Of a DNA stretch of 10,100 nucleotides, positions 1 to 4,897 are shown piece after piece (position 1 is the first letter of the stretch; the number at the start of each line of letters is the position of its first letter). The notes under the pieces were generated by a model that did not search any database, was not told the origin of the DNA, and saw nothing but the letters and a program-made list of their open reading frames with translations. The stretch comes from Erysipelotrichaceae bacterium (GTDB taxonomy: Bacteria > Bacillota_I > Bacilli_A > Erysipelotrichales > Erysipelotrichaceae). The position numbers were made by a program, and so were the translations under genes. The DNA lies in the NCBI GenBank assembly GCA_030533035.1, contig JAUNJW010000058.1, positions 1 through 10,100 on the forward strand. Direction: 5' to 3'.

Positions 1-1
1 G

Positions 2-1771
2 GTGAAGGCCAGACTGGGGATCAGCAACGCCGCGGCGGAAGAGCTTCCCGCTGAAGAAGAACCGCAGGCGGAAGAGCTTCCTGCTGAAGAGGAAGAATCG
101 CAGGCGGAACCGGAATTCCCGGCGGAAGAACCTTTCAGCCAGGATGTGTACTTTGAGGAAGATGAGGATGAGCTTCCGGAAATCGTGACCGGCGCCATCG
201 AAATCATACCGGACGCTGAAGCTGTCAAAGAACCGCAGGAGGAAGCAGAACCGGCCGCAGAGGAAATCAATGAACCTGCCGCGGAAGAAATTCCCGCAGA
301 AAATCCTGAACCGGCCGCTGAGCTGAACCTTGATGAACTGTTATTTGACAGTGAAGAAGAAACACCGGCGGAAGAACCCGCTGAGACAAAGCCGCTGCCT
401 GCCAATGAACCGCAGGCAGAAGCAGCAGAAGCCGCTGAGGAAATCAAAGAACCTGCCGCGGAAGAAACACCGGCAGAGATTCCTGAACCGGCGGAAGAAC
501 CTGCAGAGGATCTGCCGGAAGTAACTGCCGGAACGCAGGAAGAGGCGGAAGAAATTCCTGAGCTTCCTGAAAAGACAGCGGCGGATGAAATGGAGTTTAC
601 CGCCGAGCTTGATCTGGATGAGCTGCTGTTCGGCGACGGCGAGGAAATCAATGCCGAAAACGAGGCGGCATACCTGGAAGCCACCAGGGAGCTTTCCCTG
701 GAGGATGTCAGCGCTGCTGAAGTCAAAGAACCCGAAGCCGCAGATGAAACTGCCGCAGAGGACACAGAAGCGGATGATCTGCAGTTTGACATTGACGAAG
801 ACGCTCCGGTCATGGCGGAAACAGAAAAGCCCGCTGCTGCGGAAGTGCAGGAAGACAAAGATGTCTCCCTGGATGAGCTTCTCTTCGGCGATGAGAAAGC
901 GGATGAGGATTCTCCTGCCGTGAAACTGAACGAACCGGGTGAGGATGAATTCAGCGACATCTCCCTTGACAGCCTGCTCTTTGAGGATGTCGAGGCAGCT
1001 GCGGAAAAAGCAGAAGCCGCACAGGCAGAAGCGGAAATGAATCTCCCGCTCGAGGCAATGCTGGAAGAAAACGGCAGTGAACCAGCTGAGGAACCGGCTG
1101 ACGTTGAAGTGGATGATGATATCTGGAAGGCGTTCGAGGACGCCATCGGTGAAGCTGACAAGGCGGAAGAGGAAGTTGTGAAAAACATCAGATCCTCCGC
1201 TGAGGAAGCCGAAGAAAAGAGCGAACCGGAAGAAACCGGTGAAACGGACGAGGATGAAGGCAATGAATTCTTCTCCAAAGGAAGAATTGAGATGCTGAAG
1301 GAATCCCTGTTCGATGACGAGGACCAGCCGCCGGTGGGAACCGGTGACCTGGTGTTCCGTGAAACCACAGCGATCGAATTCCCGCGCAATCCGTCCGACG
1401 GTGACTTCCCGCAGGAACATGAGCCTGCCGTCCAGGCACCAGCGCCGAGGCATATGGCGAAAAAGCCGGAAGCTGCGGCTGAAAAGAAAGAGAAGGCGGA
1501 ACCGGAATCCTTCTATTCCAGACTGAAGAAGATGAACGAGGAATCCGAAGCGAAAGCGGATGACAAGGGCGATACATTCAGCCGCATCTTCGATGAACCG
1601 AATCCGTTTGAGGAAGAGGAGGAGGCGGACTTCCGTTCCGACGGTCTCAAGCGCTTCCTTGACGACATCAAGAGAGAGTCCATGCTCTATGACCCGGATG
1701 ATCCGGAAGACCAGGAGCTGCCGACCATCGCTTTCTCCCCGATGGATGAAAGCAAGGAAAAAATGTTCTGA
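2..1771 (+). CDS. Very acidic, probably disordered repeat protein (5'-partial)
   Basis: I do not recognise this protein. The frame is open from the window edge to a TGA at 1769-1771. The GTG at base 2 has no visible ribosome binding site, so the true start is probably upstream and at least 589 residues are seen. Most of it is low-complexity Glu/Ala/Pro sequence with almost no Cys, Trp or Gly and no membrane segment, as expected for an intrinsically disordered region. Set in it are short hydrophobic islands: LNLDELLF (residues 108-115), LDLDELLF (203-210), VSLDELLF (288-295), ISLDSLLF (320-327) and a weaker LPLEAML (348-354). The C-terminal third (from about residue 420) is less repetitive, with amphipathic patches such as RIEMLKESLF, FYSRLKKM and GLKRFLDDI. 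Any folded or membrane domain would lie upstream of the window. The motif spacing suggests a multivalent docking or scaffold protein, which is inference. A terminator follows directly. Confidence 0.8.
   Translation: MKARLGISNAAAEELPAEEEPQAEELPAEEEESQAEPEFPAEEPFSQDVYFEEDEDELPEIVTGAIEIIPDAEAVKEPQEEAEPAAEEINEPAAEEIPAENPEPAAELNLDELLFDSEEETPAEEPAETKPLPANEPQAEAAEAAEEIKEPAAEETPAEIPEPAEEPAEDLPEVTAGTQEEAEEIPELPEKTAADEMEFTAELDLDELLFGDGEEINAENEAAYLEATRELSLEDVSAAEVKEPEAADETAAEDTEADDLQFDIDEDAPVMAETEKPAAAEVQEDKDVSLDELLFGDEKADEDSPAVKLNEPGEDEFSDISLDSLLFEDVEAAAEKAEAAQAEAEMNLPLEAMLEENGSEPAEEPADVEVDDDIWKAFEDAIGEADKAEEEVVKNIRSSAEEAEEKSEPEETGETDEDEGNEFFSKGRIEMLKESLFDDEDQPPVGTGDLVFRETTAIEFPRNPSDGDFPQEHEPAVQAPAPRHMAKKPEAAAEKKEKAEPESFYSRLKKMNEESEAKADDKGDTFSRIFDEPNPFEEEEEADFRSDGLKRFLDDIKRESMLYDPDDPEDQELPTIAFSPMDESKEKMF
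260..493 (+). repeat. Duplicated 19-codon block in the acidic gene
   Basis: Bases 260-316 and 437-493 code for nearly the same 19 residues (starting EEINEPAAEE and EEIKEPAAEE). They match at 50 of 57 bases and 16 of 19 residues, with the copies 177 nt (59 codons) apart. Shared synonymous codons point to internal duplication rather than simple Glu/Ala bias. The repeat lies inside the coding frame. Confidence 0.7.
323..982 (+). repeat. Four spaced copies of an LDELLF-like octapeptide motif
   Basis: Copies lie at 323-346, 608-631, 863-886 and 959-982, all in frame. The consensus is [LVI]-x-L-D-[ES]-L-L-F followed by Asp/Gly/Glu. A degenerate fifth copy lies at about 1043-1063. Spacing is 95, 85 and 32 residues. 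Codons differ between copies (for example CTT/CTG and TTA/CTG/CTC), so the conserved unit is the peptide and not recent copied DNA. Confidence 0.75.
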
Positions 1772-1779
1772 TCAGACTG

Positions 1780-1806
1780 GGCAGGGATCATATCCCTGCC
1801 TTTTTT
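1780..1806 (+). terminator. Intrinsic terminator after the acidic protein gene
   Basis: A perfect 9-bp stem, GGCAGGGAT (1780-1788) with ATCCCTGCC (1792-1800), has a 3-nt loop and is followed directly by six T. It begins 9 nt after the stop codon. Confidence 0.92.
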
Positions 1807-1857
1807 GAAAAGAATGTGTCATTTCCGTGTAAAAGTTTTCAAAAACGGATGTATCGG

Positions 1858-1886
1858 TTTACATTCGCAACTTGCTCATGTATAAT
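1858..1886 (+). promoter_or_regulatory. SigA-type promoter for the pyrophosphatase-like gene
   Basis: TTTACA (1858-1863, 5/6 match) and a perfect TATAAT (1881-1886) are separated by 17 nt. The expected start near 1893 gives a leader of about 27 nt. The purine-rich Shine-Dalgarno GAGAGAGGT (1897-1905) lies 14 nt before the ATG, an unusually long spacing, but no other in-frame start codon lies closer. Confidence 0.85.
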
Positions 1887-1919
1887 TTAGGAACTTGAGA
1901 GAGGTTACGTACAGTTTTT

Positions 1920-2312
1920 ATGGCACAATATGAAAATAATGCGTATTTCTGGCAGAAGGTTGACACATTGTTCCTTTCCAGTGAGATCAATCTGAACCGG
2001 AAAAAAGGGGATGTACACCCCGTATTCAAAAATCTGATTTACCCGACCGACTACGGACATGTCACTGACACCAAGAGTGTCACCAGTGAAGGCGTTTCTG
2101 TTTATGCCGGCAGCGGCGACAGGAACAAGATCACAGCCCTGGTGGTCGCGGCTGACATTCTGGCAAAGGAACTGGACGTGAAAATGCTGATCGGATGCAC
2201 GGAACAGGAAGTGGATGATGTTCTCCGCTTCCTCAACCAGACGGACCTGCAGAAGACAGTCCTGATCCGGCGCGGAAATGACATTCCCGCCTGGAGCTTC
2301 TCAGACAACTGA
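1920..2312 (+). CDS. Small inorganic pyrophosphatase-like protein, active site degraded
   Basis: A 130-residue protein resembling the short family I inorganic pyrophosphatase homologues of Bacillota. The recognisable core is residues 22-46: a strand, then GDVHP (30-34) and IYPTDYGH (40-47), corresponding to the family's YP-x-NYGY segment. After it a true enzyme carries the metal-binding D-x-D-x-x-D signature (E. coli D65, D67 and D70). Here the aligned segment is VTSEGVSVY (54-62), with Thr, Glu and Ser in those places. The rest (ALVVAADILAKELDVKMLIGCTEQEVDDVLRFL region, 74-107) matches the C-terminal part of the short homologues as I remember them. Later catalytic Asp residues of full-length enzymes are absent because the protein is short. 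I infer a non-catalytic, possibly regulatory or phosphate-ligand-binding role. It is a single-gene unit with its own promoter and terminator, so expression looks deliberate. Confidence 0.75.
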   Translation: MAQYENNAYFWQKVDTLFLSSEINLNRKKGDVHPVFKNLIYPTDYGHVTDTKSVTSEGVSVYAGSGDRNKITALVVAADILAKELDVKMLIGCTEQEVDDVLRFLNQTDLQKTVLIRRGNDIPAWSFSDN

Positions 2313-2324
2313 TGATGAACAGGC

Positions 2325-2353
2325 GCACCCGCATAAGCGGGTGCTTTTGTTTT
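2325..2353 (+). terminator. Intrinsic terminator after the pyrophosphatase-like gene
   Basis: GCACCCGC (2325-2332), loop ATAA and GCGGGTGC (2337-2344) form an 8-bp GC-rich stem. The tail TTTTGTTTT follows. It starts 13 nt after the stop codon. Confidence 0.92.
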
Positions 2354-2363
2354 GCCTGAAAAA

Positions 2364-2389
2364 GAAAAAACAGAGCGTTAACTCTGTTT
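2364..2389 (-). terminator. Terminator of the yggS-phospholipase operon, overlapping the stop codon
   Basis: On the minus strand AAACAGAG (plus 2389-2382) pairs with CTCTGTTT (plus 2375-2368) and a further run of T follows. The 6-nt loop contains the TAA stop codon (plus 2380-2378) of the phospholipase-like gene, so the last codons form half of the terminator. It faces the plus-strand terminator at 2325-2353, and the two convergent units are separated within about 65 nt. Confidence 0.85.
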
Positions 2390-3244
2390 CGGTTCACCGT
2401 TGAAGTTTCTTTCAAAGTCTTCGTCGCTGCGTGTTCTCAGCAGTCTCTGCGCTTTGAGAACTGCCTTGCCATACAGCTCGGGGAAGGAATCGCTGATTGT
2501 CTGCGACGGATCATAGCGCAGCGGATAGGCGATATGGGAAAGGTTGATGATCTGGGTGTCGCCTTTGCCCACCAGCATGATGCCGCTGATTGCGGCCGGC
2601 ATTTTCAGCAGTTTTTCGAGGCTGCTGATCACGGCAAAGGTCGTCTTTCTGGGATACAGGACGCCATTGTAGAAGGCGGTGTCACGGACAGACTGGACGA
2701 CGTCCTTTTCTGCAACGTCAAGATCAAAGACCTCCTTGAACATGCTGTGGTACATCTCCGCCAGCTTGTCAGCGCTGCTGCGGTCAACCTTAAAGTATTT
2801 GTAGACGTCATAGTCAGTGATTTTTCTGCCTCTCTGGTGCAGCATCCAGACGTCAATGTCTGCTTCCATGCCGACATGGGCGGCGCCTTCATGAACGCCT
2901 GATTCCTGGTGCCTTGTCCGGGCAACGGCGTTGATCAGGGGATGGGCGGTTGTATCGAGCGCATAATGGCACAGGAAACCGTAAAAATAACTGACAAGGT
3001 CAGGGTCATCAGCGACCCAGTGCTCAAAGAAAGCCATCACTTCGGGAACTTTCTGATCGTGCATGAGATTTCCGTATCTGTGCAGGGAACCCGGCAGAAC
3101 GCTGGCCCTGGAAAAGAACAGCATATCCGGGCCCTGGGAGCCGAGCCAGAACATCTGTTTGTTGGCGATTCTTTTTTTCAGGTCTTCGTCGAGTGTTCTG
3201 TAGACGTCTTTTGCAAATTCAACATGTGTGGTAGCTGCAGGCAT
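2378..3244 (-). CDS. Zinc-dependent phospholipase C family protein
   Basis: A 288-residue protein of the zinc-dependent PLC / S1-P1 nuclease type. The trinuclear-zinc ligand pattern of Bacillus cereus PLC (H14, D55, H69, H118, D122, H128, H142, E146) can be followed: H7, D40 in GSQGPDM, H62, H93-x3-D97 in YGFLCHYALD, H101, and H123-x3-E127 in HVGME. Unlike the secreted enzymes it has no signal peptide or propeptide. The N-terminus MPAATTHVEF goes straight into the first ligand helix, so it is probably cytoplasmic and its substrate is unknown. The start is supported by AGGAGG (plus 3255-3250) 5 nt upstream. It lies 32 nt downstream of yggS on the same strand with no terminator between, so they are probably co-transcribed. 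The family call is firm from the ligands; phospholipase activity itself is not shown. Confidence 0.88.
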   Translation of the reverse strand: MPAATTHVEFAKDVYRTLDEDLKKRIANKQMFWLGSQGPDMLFFSRASVLPGSLHRYGNLMHDQKVPEVMAFFEHWVADDPDLVSYFYGFLCHYALDTTAHPLINAVARTRHQESGVHEGAAHVGMEADIDVWMLHQRGRKITDYDVYKYFKVDRSSADKLAEMYHSMFKEVFDLDVAEKDVVQSVRDTAFYNGVLYPRKTTFAVISSLEKLLKMPAAISGIMLVGKGDTQIINLSHIAYPLRYDPSQTISDSFPELYGKAVLKAQRLLRTRSDEDFERNFNGEPKQS

Positions 3245-3276
3245 ATAATCCTCCTGATCCTGACTGTGAAACAGTA

Positions 3277-3924
3277 TTATTCTTCAAACAGATATGTGCC
3301 GATCCGGACCATCGTCGATCCGCATTCCACGGCAATTCTGAAATCATCGCTCATGCCCATCGAGAGCACCCGGAAATGGTCTTCCCCGAATTCATTCCGC
3401 AGGGAAAGAAACAGCTGACGGGCTTCCTCAAACACCTCGCGGATTCTGTCTTCATCGTCCGTGTGGGGACCCATGGCCATCATCCCTTTCAGGTTCAGAT
3501 GCTCATATTTCAGGATCTCCCTGACAAACGGGAAGGCGTCTTCCTTTGCCAGGCCGCTTTTGTTTGTGTCCTCTTCGGCCAGATGGAATTCAATCAGGAC
3601 GTCAACCGTCCTGTTTGCTCTGGCGGCTTCTTTTTCAATGACGGCGGCCAGGGGCAGGCTGTCCAGCGACTGGATGCAGTCAACGAAAGAGATGATATCC
3701 TTTACCTTGTTTCTCTGCAGGTGGCCGATGAACTGCCAGCGGATGTCAGAAGGCAGCGCAGCCGCTCTTTCCTTCAGATCCTGGGCCCGGTTTTCGGCGA
3801 AGATCCTTTCGCCCGCGTCATAGTATTCCCGGATTTCCTGGAGGCTGCGTCTTTTGGTGACGGCGCATAATACGGCTTTGTCTCTGATGATGTCCTTAAC
3901 AGCCTCATAATGTGCTTTGATCAT
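3277..3924 (-). CDS. yggS: YggS/PLPBP family pyridoxal-phosphate homeostasis protein
   Basis: A 215-residue single-domain PLP-binding protein of the YggS/YlmE/PROSC family, which helps keep PLP and amino/keto-acid pools balanced and has no known catalytic reaction. K24 in AVTK is the expected Schiff-base lysine. Other family landmarks are F42-A-E-N45, FIGHLQRNK (65-73), GMMAMGPHTDD, LSMGMSDDF (187-195) and the phosphate loop GSTMVRIG (202-209). The FAEN segment has Ala where FGEN is usual. The N-terminus is about a dozen residues shorter than E. coli YggS, whose lysine is K36. The start is constrained: an in-frame TGA lies 7 codons upstream and no other start codon falls between it and this ATG. 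There is no proper Shine-Dalgarno, and an extended -10 element sits right in front. It leads the operon with the phospholipase-like gene. Confidence 0.94.
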   Translation of the reverse strand: MIKAHYEAVKDIIRDKAVLCAVTKRRSLQEIREYYDAGERIFAENRAQDLKERAAALPSDIRWQFIGHLQRNKVKDIISFVDCIQSLDSLPLAAVIEKEAARANRTVDVLIEFHLAEEDTNKSGLAKEDAFPFVREILKYEHLNLKGMMAMGPHTDDEDRIREVFEEARQLFLSLRNEFGEDHFRVLSMGMSDDFRIAVECGSTMVRIGTYLFEE

Positions 3925-3930
3925 GCGCCT

Positions 3931-3939
3931 ATTATACCA
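3931..3939 (-). promoter_or_regulatory. Extended -10 promoter directly before yggS
   Basis: The minus strand reads TGG followed by a perfect TATAAT (plus 3936-3931), with no good -35 box. The hexamer ends 6 nt before the ATG, so transcription should start at or within a base or two of the start codon and give a leaderless mRNA. Confidence 0.65.
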
Positions 3940-3955
3940 CTGTCACGCATTCAGG

Positions 3956-3986
3956 TATAAGAAAAGGGAAGAATCATGCTCTTCCC
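3956..3986 (-). terminator. Intrinsic terminator after folT
   Basis: On the minus strand GGGAAGA (plus 3986-3980) pairs with TCTTCCC (plus 3972-3966) around a 7-nt loop. The tail TTTTCTTATA follows. It lies 7 nt after the folT stop codon and ends about 17 nt before the yggS -10 region. Confidence 0.75.
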
Positions 3987-3993
3987 GTGTGTT

Positions 3994-4593
3994 TCAGTTT
4001 TCTTTTTTCGCGAACAGCTTCAGCGGCAGCGGATCCTGGGGGACGATCAGCTTCTGGCGCTGCAGTGTCGGGATGATCATATTGAACAGCGCAACCAGGG
4101 CGATGATCTCAAACGGCAGAAGGATTGAGTTTTTGATCAGGCTCTGGGTTGCGTAATAGATGTAGCCTTTGGACATCATCATTGCCGACCAGACGGAACC
4201 GAGGGCGACGTTGACGAAATAGTTGTTGATAAACTTGGCCGCGGCCAGTTTCGCGATGGTGATCTTTCTTCTGTAAAGGAAGAGCGCGTAAATTGTGACG
4301 CCGAGCATCGCCGACAGCGTATAGCCCGGGAAGAAGGAATATCCTCTTGAATTCACCATGTAGCCGACAACGTCGGTGATGGCGCCGGAGACAAGGGAAG
4401 CGACGGGGCCGATGATGGCGCCCTCAACGGATGTAAACAGGAACGAGAGGGAAACATAGAGATTTTCTGAGACCCTGATCGAGACGAAGGAGATGACGAC
4501 CTTCATGGCAATGAAGAGGCCGATGATGGCGAGATACTTTGTGCTTCTCAGCTTTTCAGCGGAAGACTTCCAGTATTCTTTTGTAAAAAACAT
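3994..4593 (-). CDS. folT: Folate-family ECF transporter S component (FolT)
   Basis: A 199-residue integral membrane protein with the make-up of an ECF substrate-binding S component: a short polar N-terminus, five to six hydrophobic segments (about 19-40, 45-65, 68-80, 88-108, 118-142 and 153-175) and a basic tail. It resembles the FolT group, which captures folates in the membrane and works with a shared ECF energy module (EcfA, EcfA', EcfT). None of those modules is encoded here, as is usual for group II ECF systems. Function is supported independently by the THF riboswitch directly upstream, a class that controls folate transport and biosynthesis genes. The start is set by AGGAGG (plus 4604-4599) 5 nt before the ATG. 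Expression should be switched off when reduced folates are plentiful, because the leader can sequester that AGGAGG. Confidence 0.9.
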   Translation of the reverse strand: MFFTKEYWKSSAEKLRSTKYLAIIGLFIAMKVVISFVSIRVSENLYVSLSFLFTSVEGAIIGPVASLVSGAITDVVGYMVNSRGYSFFPGYTLSAMLGVTIYALFLYRRKITIAKLAAAKFINNYFVNVALGSVWSAMMMSKGYIYYATQSLIKNSILLPFEIIALVALFNMIIPTLQRQKLIVPQDPLPLKLFAKKEN

Positions 4594-4598
4594 AAAAA

Positions 4599-4643
4599 CC
4601 TCCTTTCTTCATCCATTTCTGTGAAAAAAGAAGGCTATTCACA
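4599..4643 (-). promoter_or_regulatory. Riboswitch expression platform hiding the folT ribosome binding site
   Basis: In the mRNA CCUUCUUUUUUC (plus 4634-4623) can pair over 12 bp, with two G-U pairs, with GAAGAAAGGAGG (plus 4610-4599). This buries the whole AGGAGG in a hairpin with a 12-nt loop. A competing hairpin pairs TGTGAA (plus 4643-4638) with TTCACA (plus 4625-4620). It overlaps the end of the anti-Shine-Dalgarno strand and holds the rest in its loop. The same TGTGAA is part of the 3' strand of aptamer P1, so ligand binding should free the sequestering strand. No terminator-type U run is involved, so control would be translational. Confidence 0.75.
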
Positions 4644-4729
4644 TCAATGGGATCACTCAGTCAACCGCAAGCATAGCTTTTCGTCCGTGGGCGTCCCGCA
4701 TCCCGCAGCACTTAACGCTGACTGATGAA
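4638..4729 (-). promoter_or_regulatory. Tetrahydrofolate (THF) riboswitch aptamer
   Basis: On the minus strand the leader carries the THF aptamer hallmarks. The conserved GCGTTAAGTG is at plus 4718-4709. A 7-bp P2 helix TCAGTCA/TGACTGA is formed by plus 4725-4719 and 4663-4657. The pseudoknot is GGGAT (plus 4704-4700) with ATCCC (plus 4653-4649). A small hairpin AAGC-TAT-GCTT is followed by the GCGGT joining strand. This order matches the Eubacterium siraeum THF riboswitch as I recall it. P3 looks weak (GUG..GCG paired with CGC..CAC). The 5' strand of P1 (TTCATCA) lies at or just before the predicted transcription start, so P1 length is uncertain. Placement before folT agrees with the class's known targets. 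Confidence 0.9.
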
Positions 4730-4732
4730 CAT

Positions 4733-4760
4733 AAGATATCATACCCGGCAGGCAAGTCAA
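4733..4760 (-). promoter_or_regulatory. Promoter of folT and its riboswitch leader
   Basis: The minus strand has TTGACT (plus 4760-4755) and TATCTT (plus 4738-4733) 16 nt apart, matching consensus at 5/6 and 4/6 positions. The predicted start is near plus 4726, at the 5' edge of the THF aptamer, which supports the call. Confidence 0.65.
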
Positions 4761-4880
4761 GGGTTTTGCGTGCCGCGATATTTAAGTGTGAACAATCCCG
4801 TATCCTGGTTTCATGATGGGAAAATGGCATTTTCCTGAGGTCACATCCGTACTCCTGCTTCCGCGCTTATTGCCTATACG
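4761..4880. other. Divergent folT/trhP1 intergenic region with an inverted repeat
   Basis: Between the folT promoter and the trhP1 promoter I find no credible gene. The only clear structure is a 7-bp inverted repeat, GGAAAAT (4819-4825), GGC, ATTTTCC (4829-4835). It has no T run on either side, so it does not look like a terminator. It ends 45 nt before the trhP1 -10 element and could be a regulator site. Function unknown. Confidence 0.5.
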
Positions 4881-4889
4881 TGGTACAAT
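4881..4889 (+). promoter_or_regulatory. Extended -10 promoter directly before trhP1
   Basis: TGG plus TACAAT (5/6 match) lies 8 nt before the ATG at 4898, with no convincing -35 box. The predicted transcription start is about 4896, leaving 0-2 nt of leader. The element also forms a perfect inverted repeat, TGGTA-CAA-TACCA (4881-4893), which might be an operator. Confidence 0.6.
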
Positions 4890-4897
4890 ACCAAAGT

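Noticed and set aside
260..493. Possible CRISPR or other DNA-level repeat array in the acidic gene
   Set aside because: The copies are few, imperfect, in frame and not regularly spaced; they are coding repeats.
341..1453. A 370-codon open frame on the minus strand, rich in Phe, Arg and Cys
   Set aside because: It is antisense to the acidic gene. Runs of GAA/GAG read as TTC/CTC on the other strand and rarely make stops. There is no ribosome binding site, no recognisable domain and an unnatural composition.
2534..3870. Plus-strand open frames of 120-169 codons opposite the phospholipase-like and yggS genes
   Set aside because: The minus-strand genes have clear family motifs and plausible starts; the plus-strand frames match nothing I know and lack ribosome binding sites.
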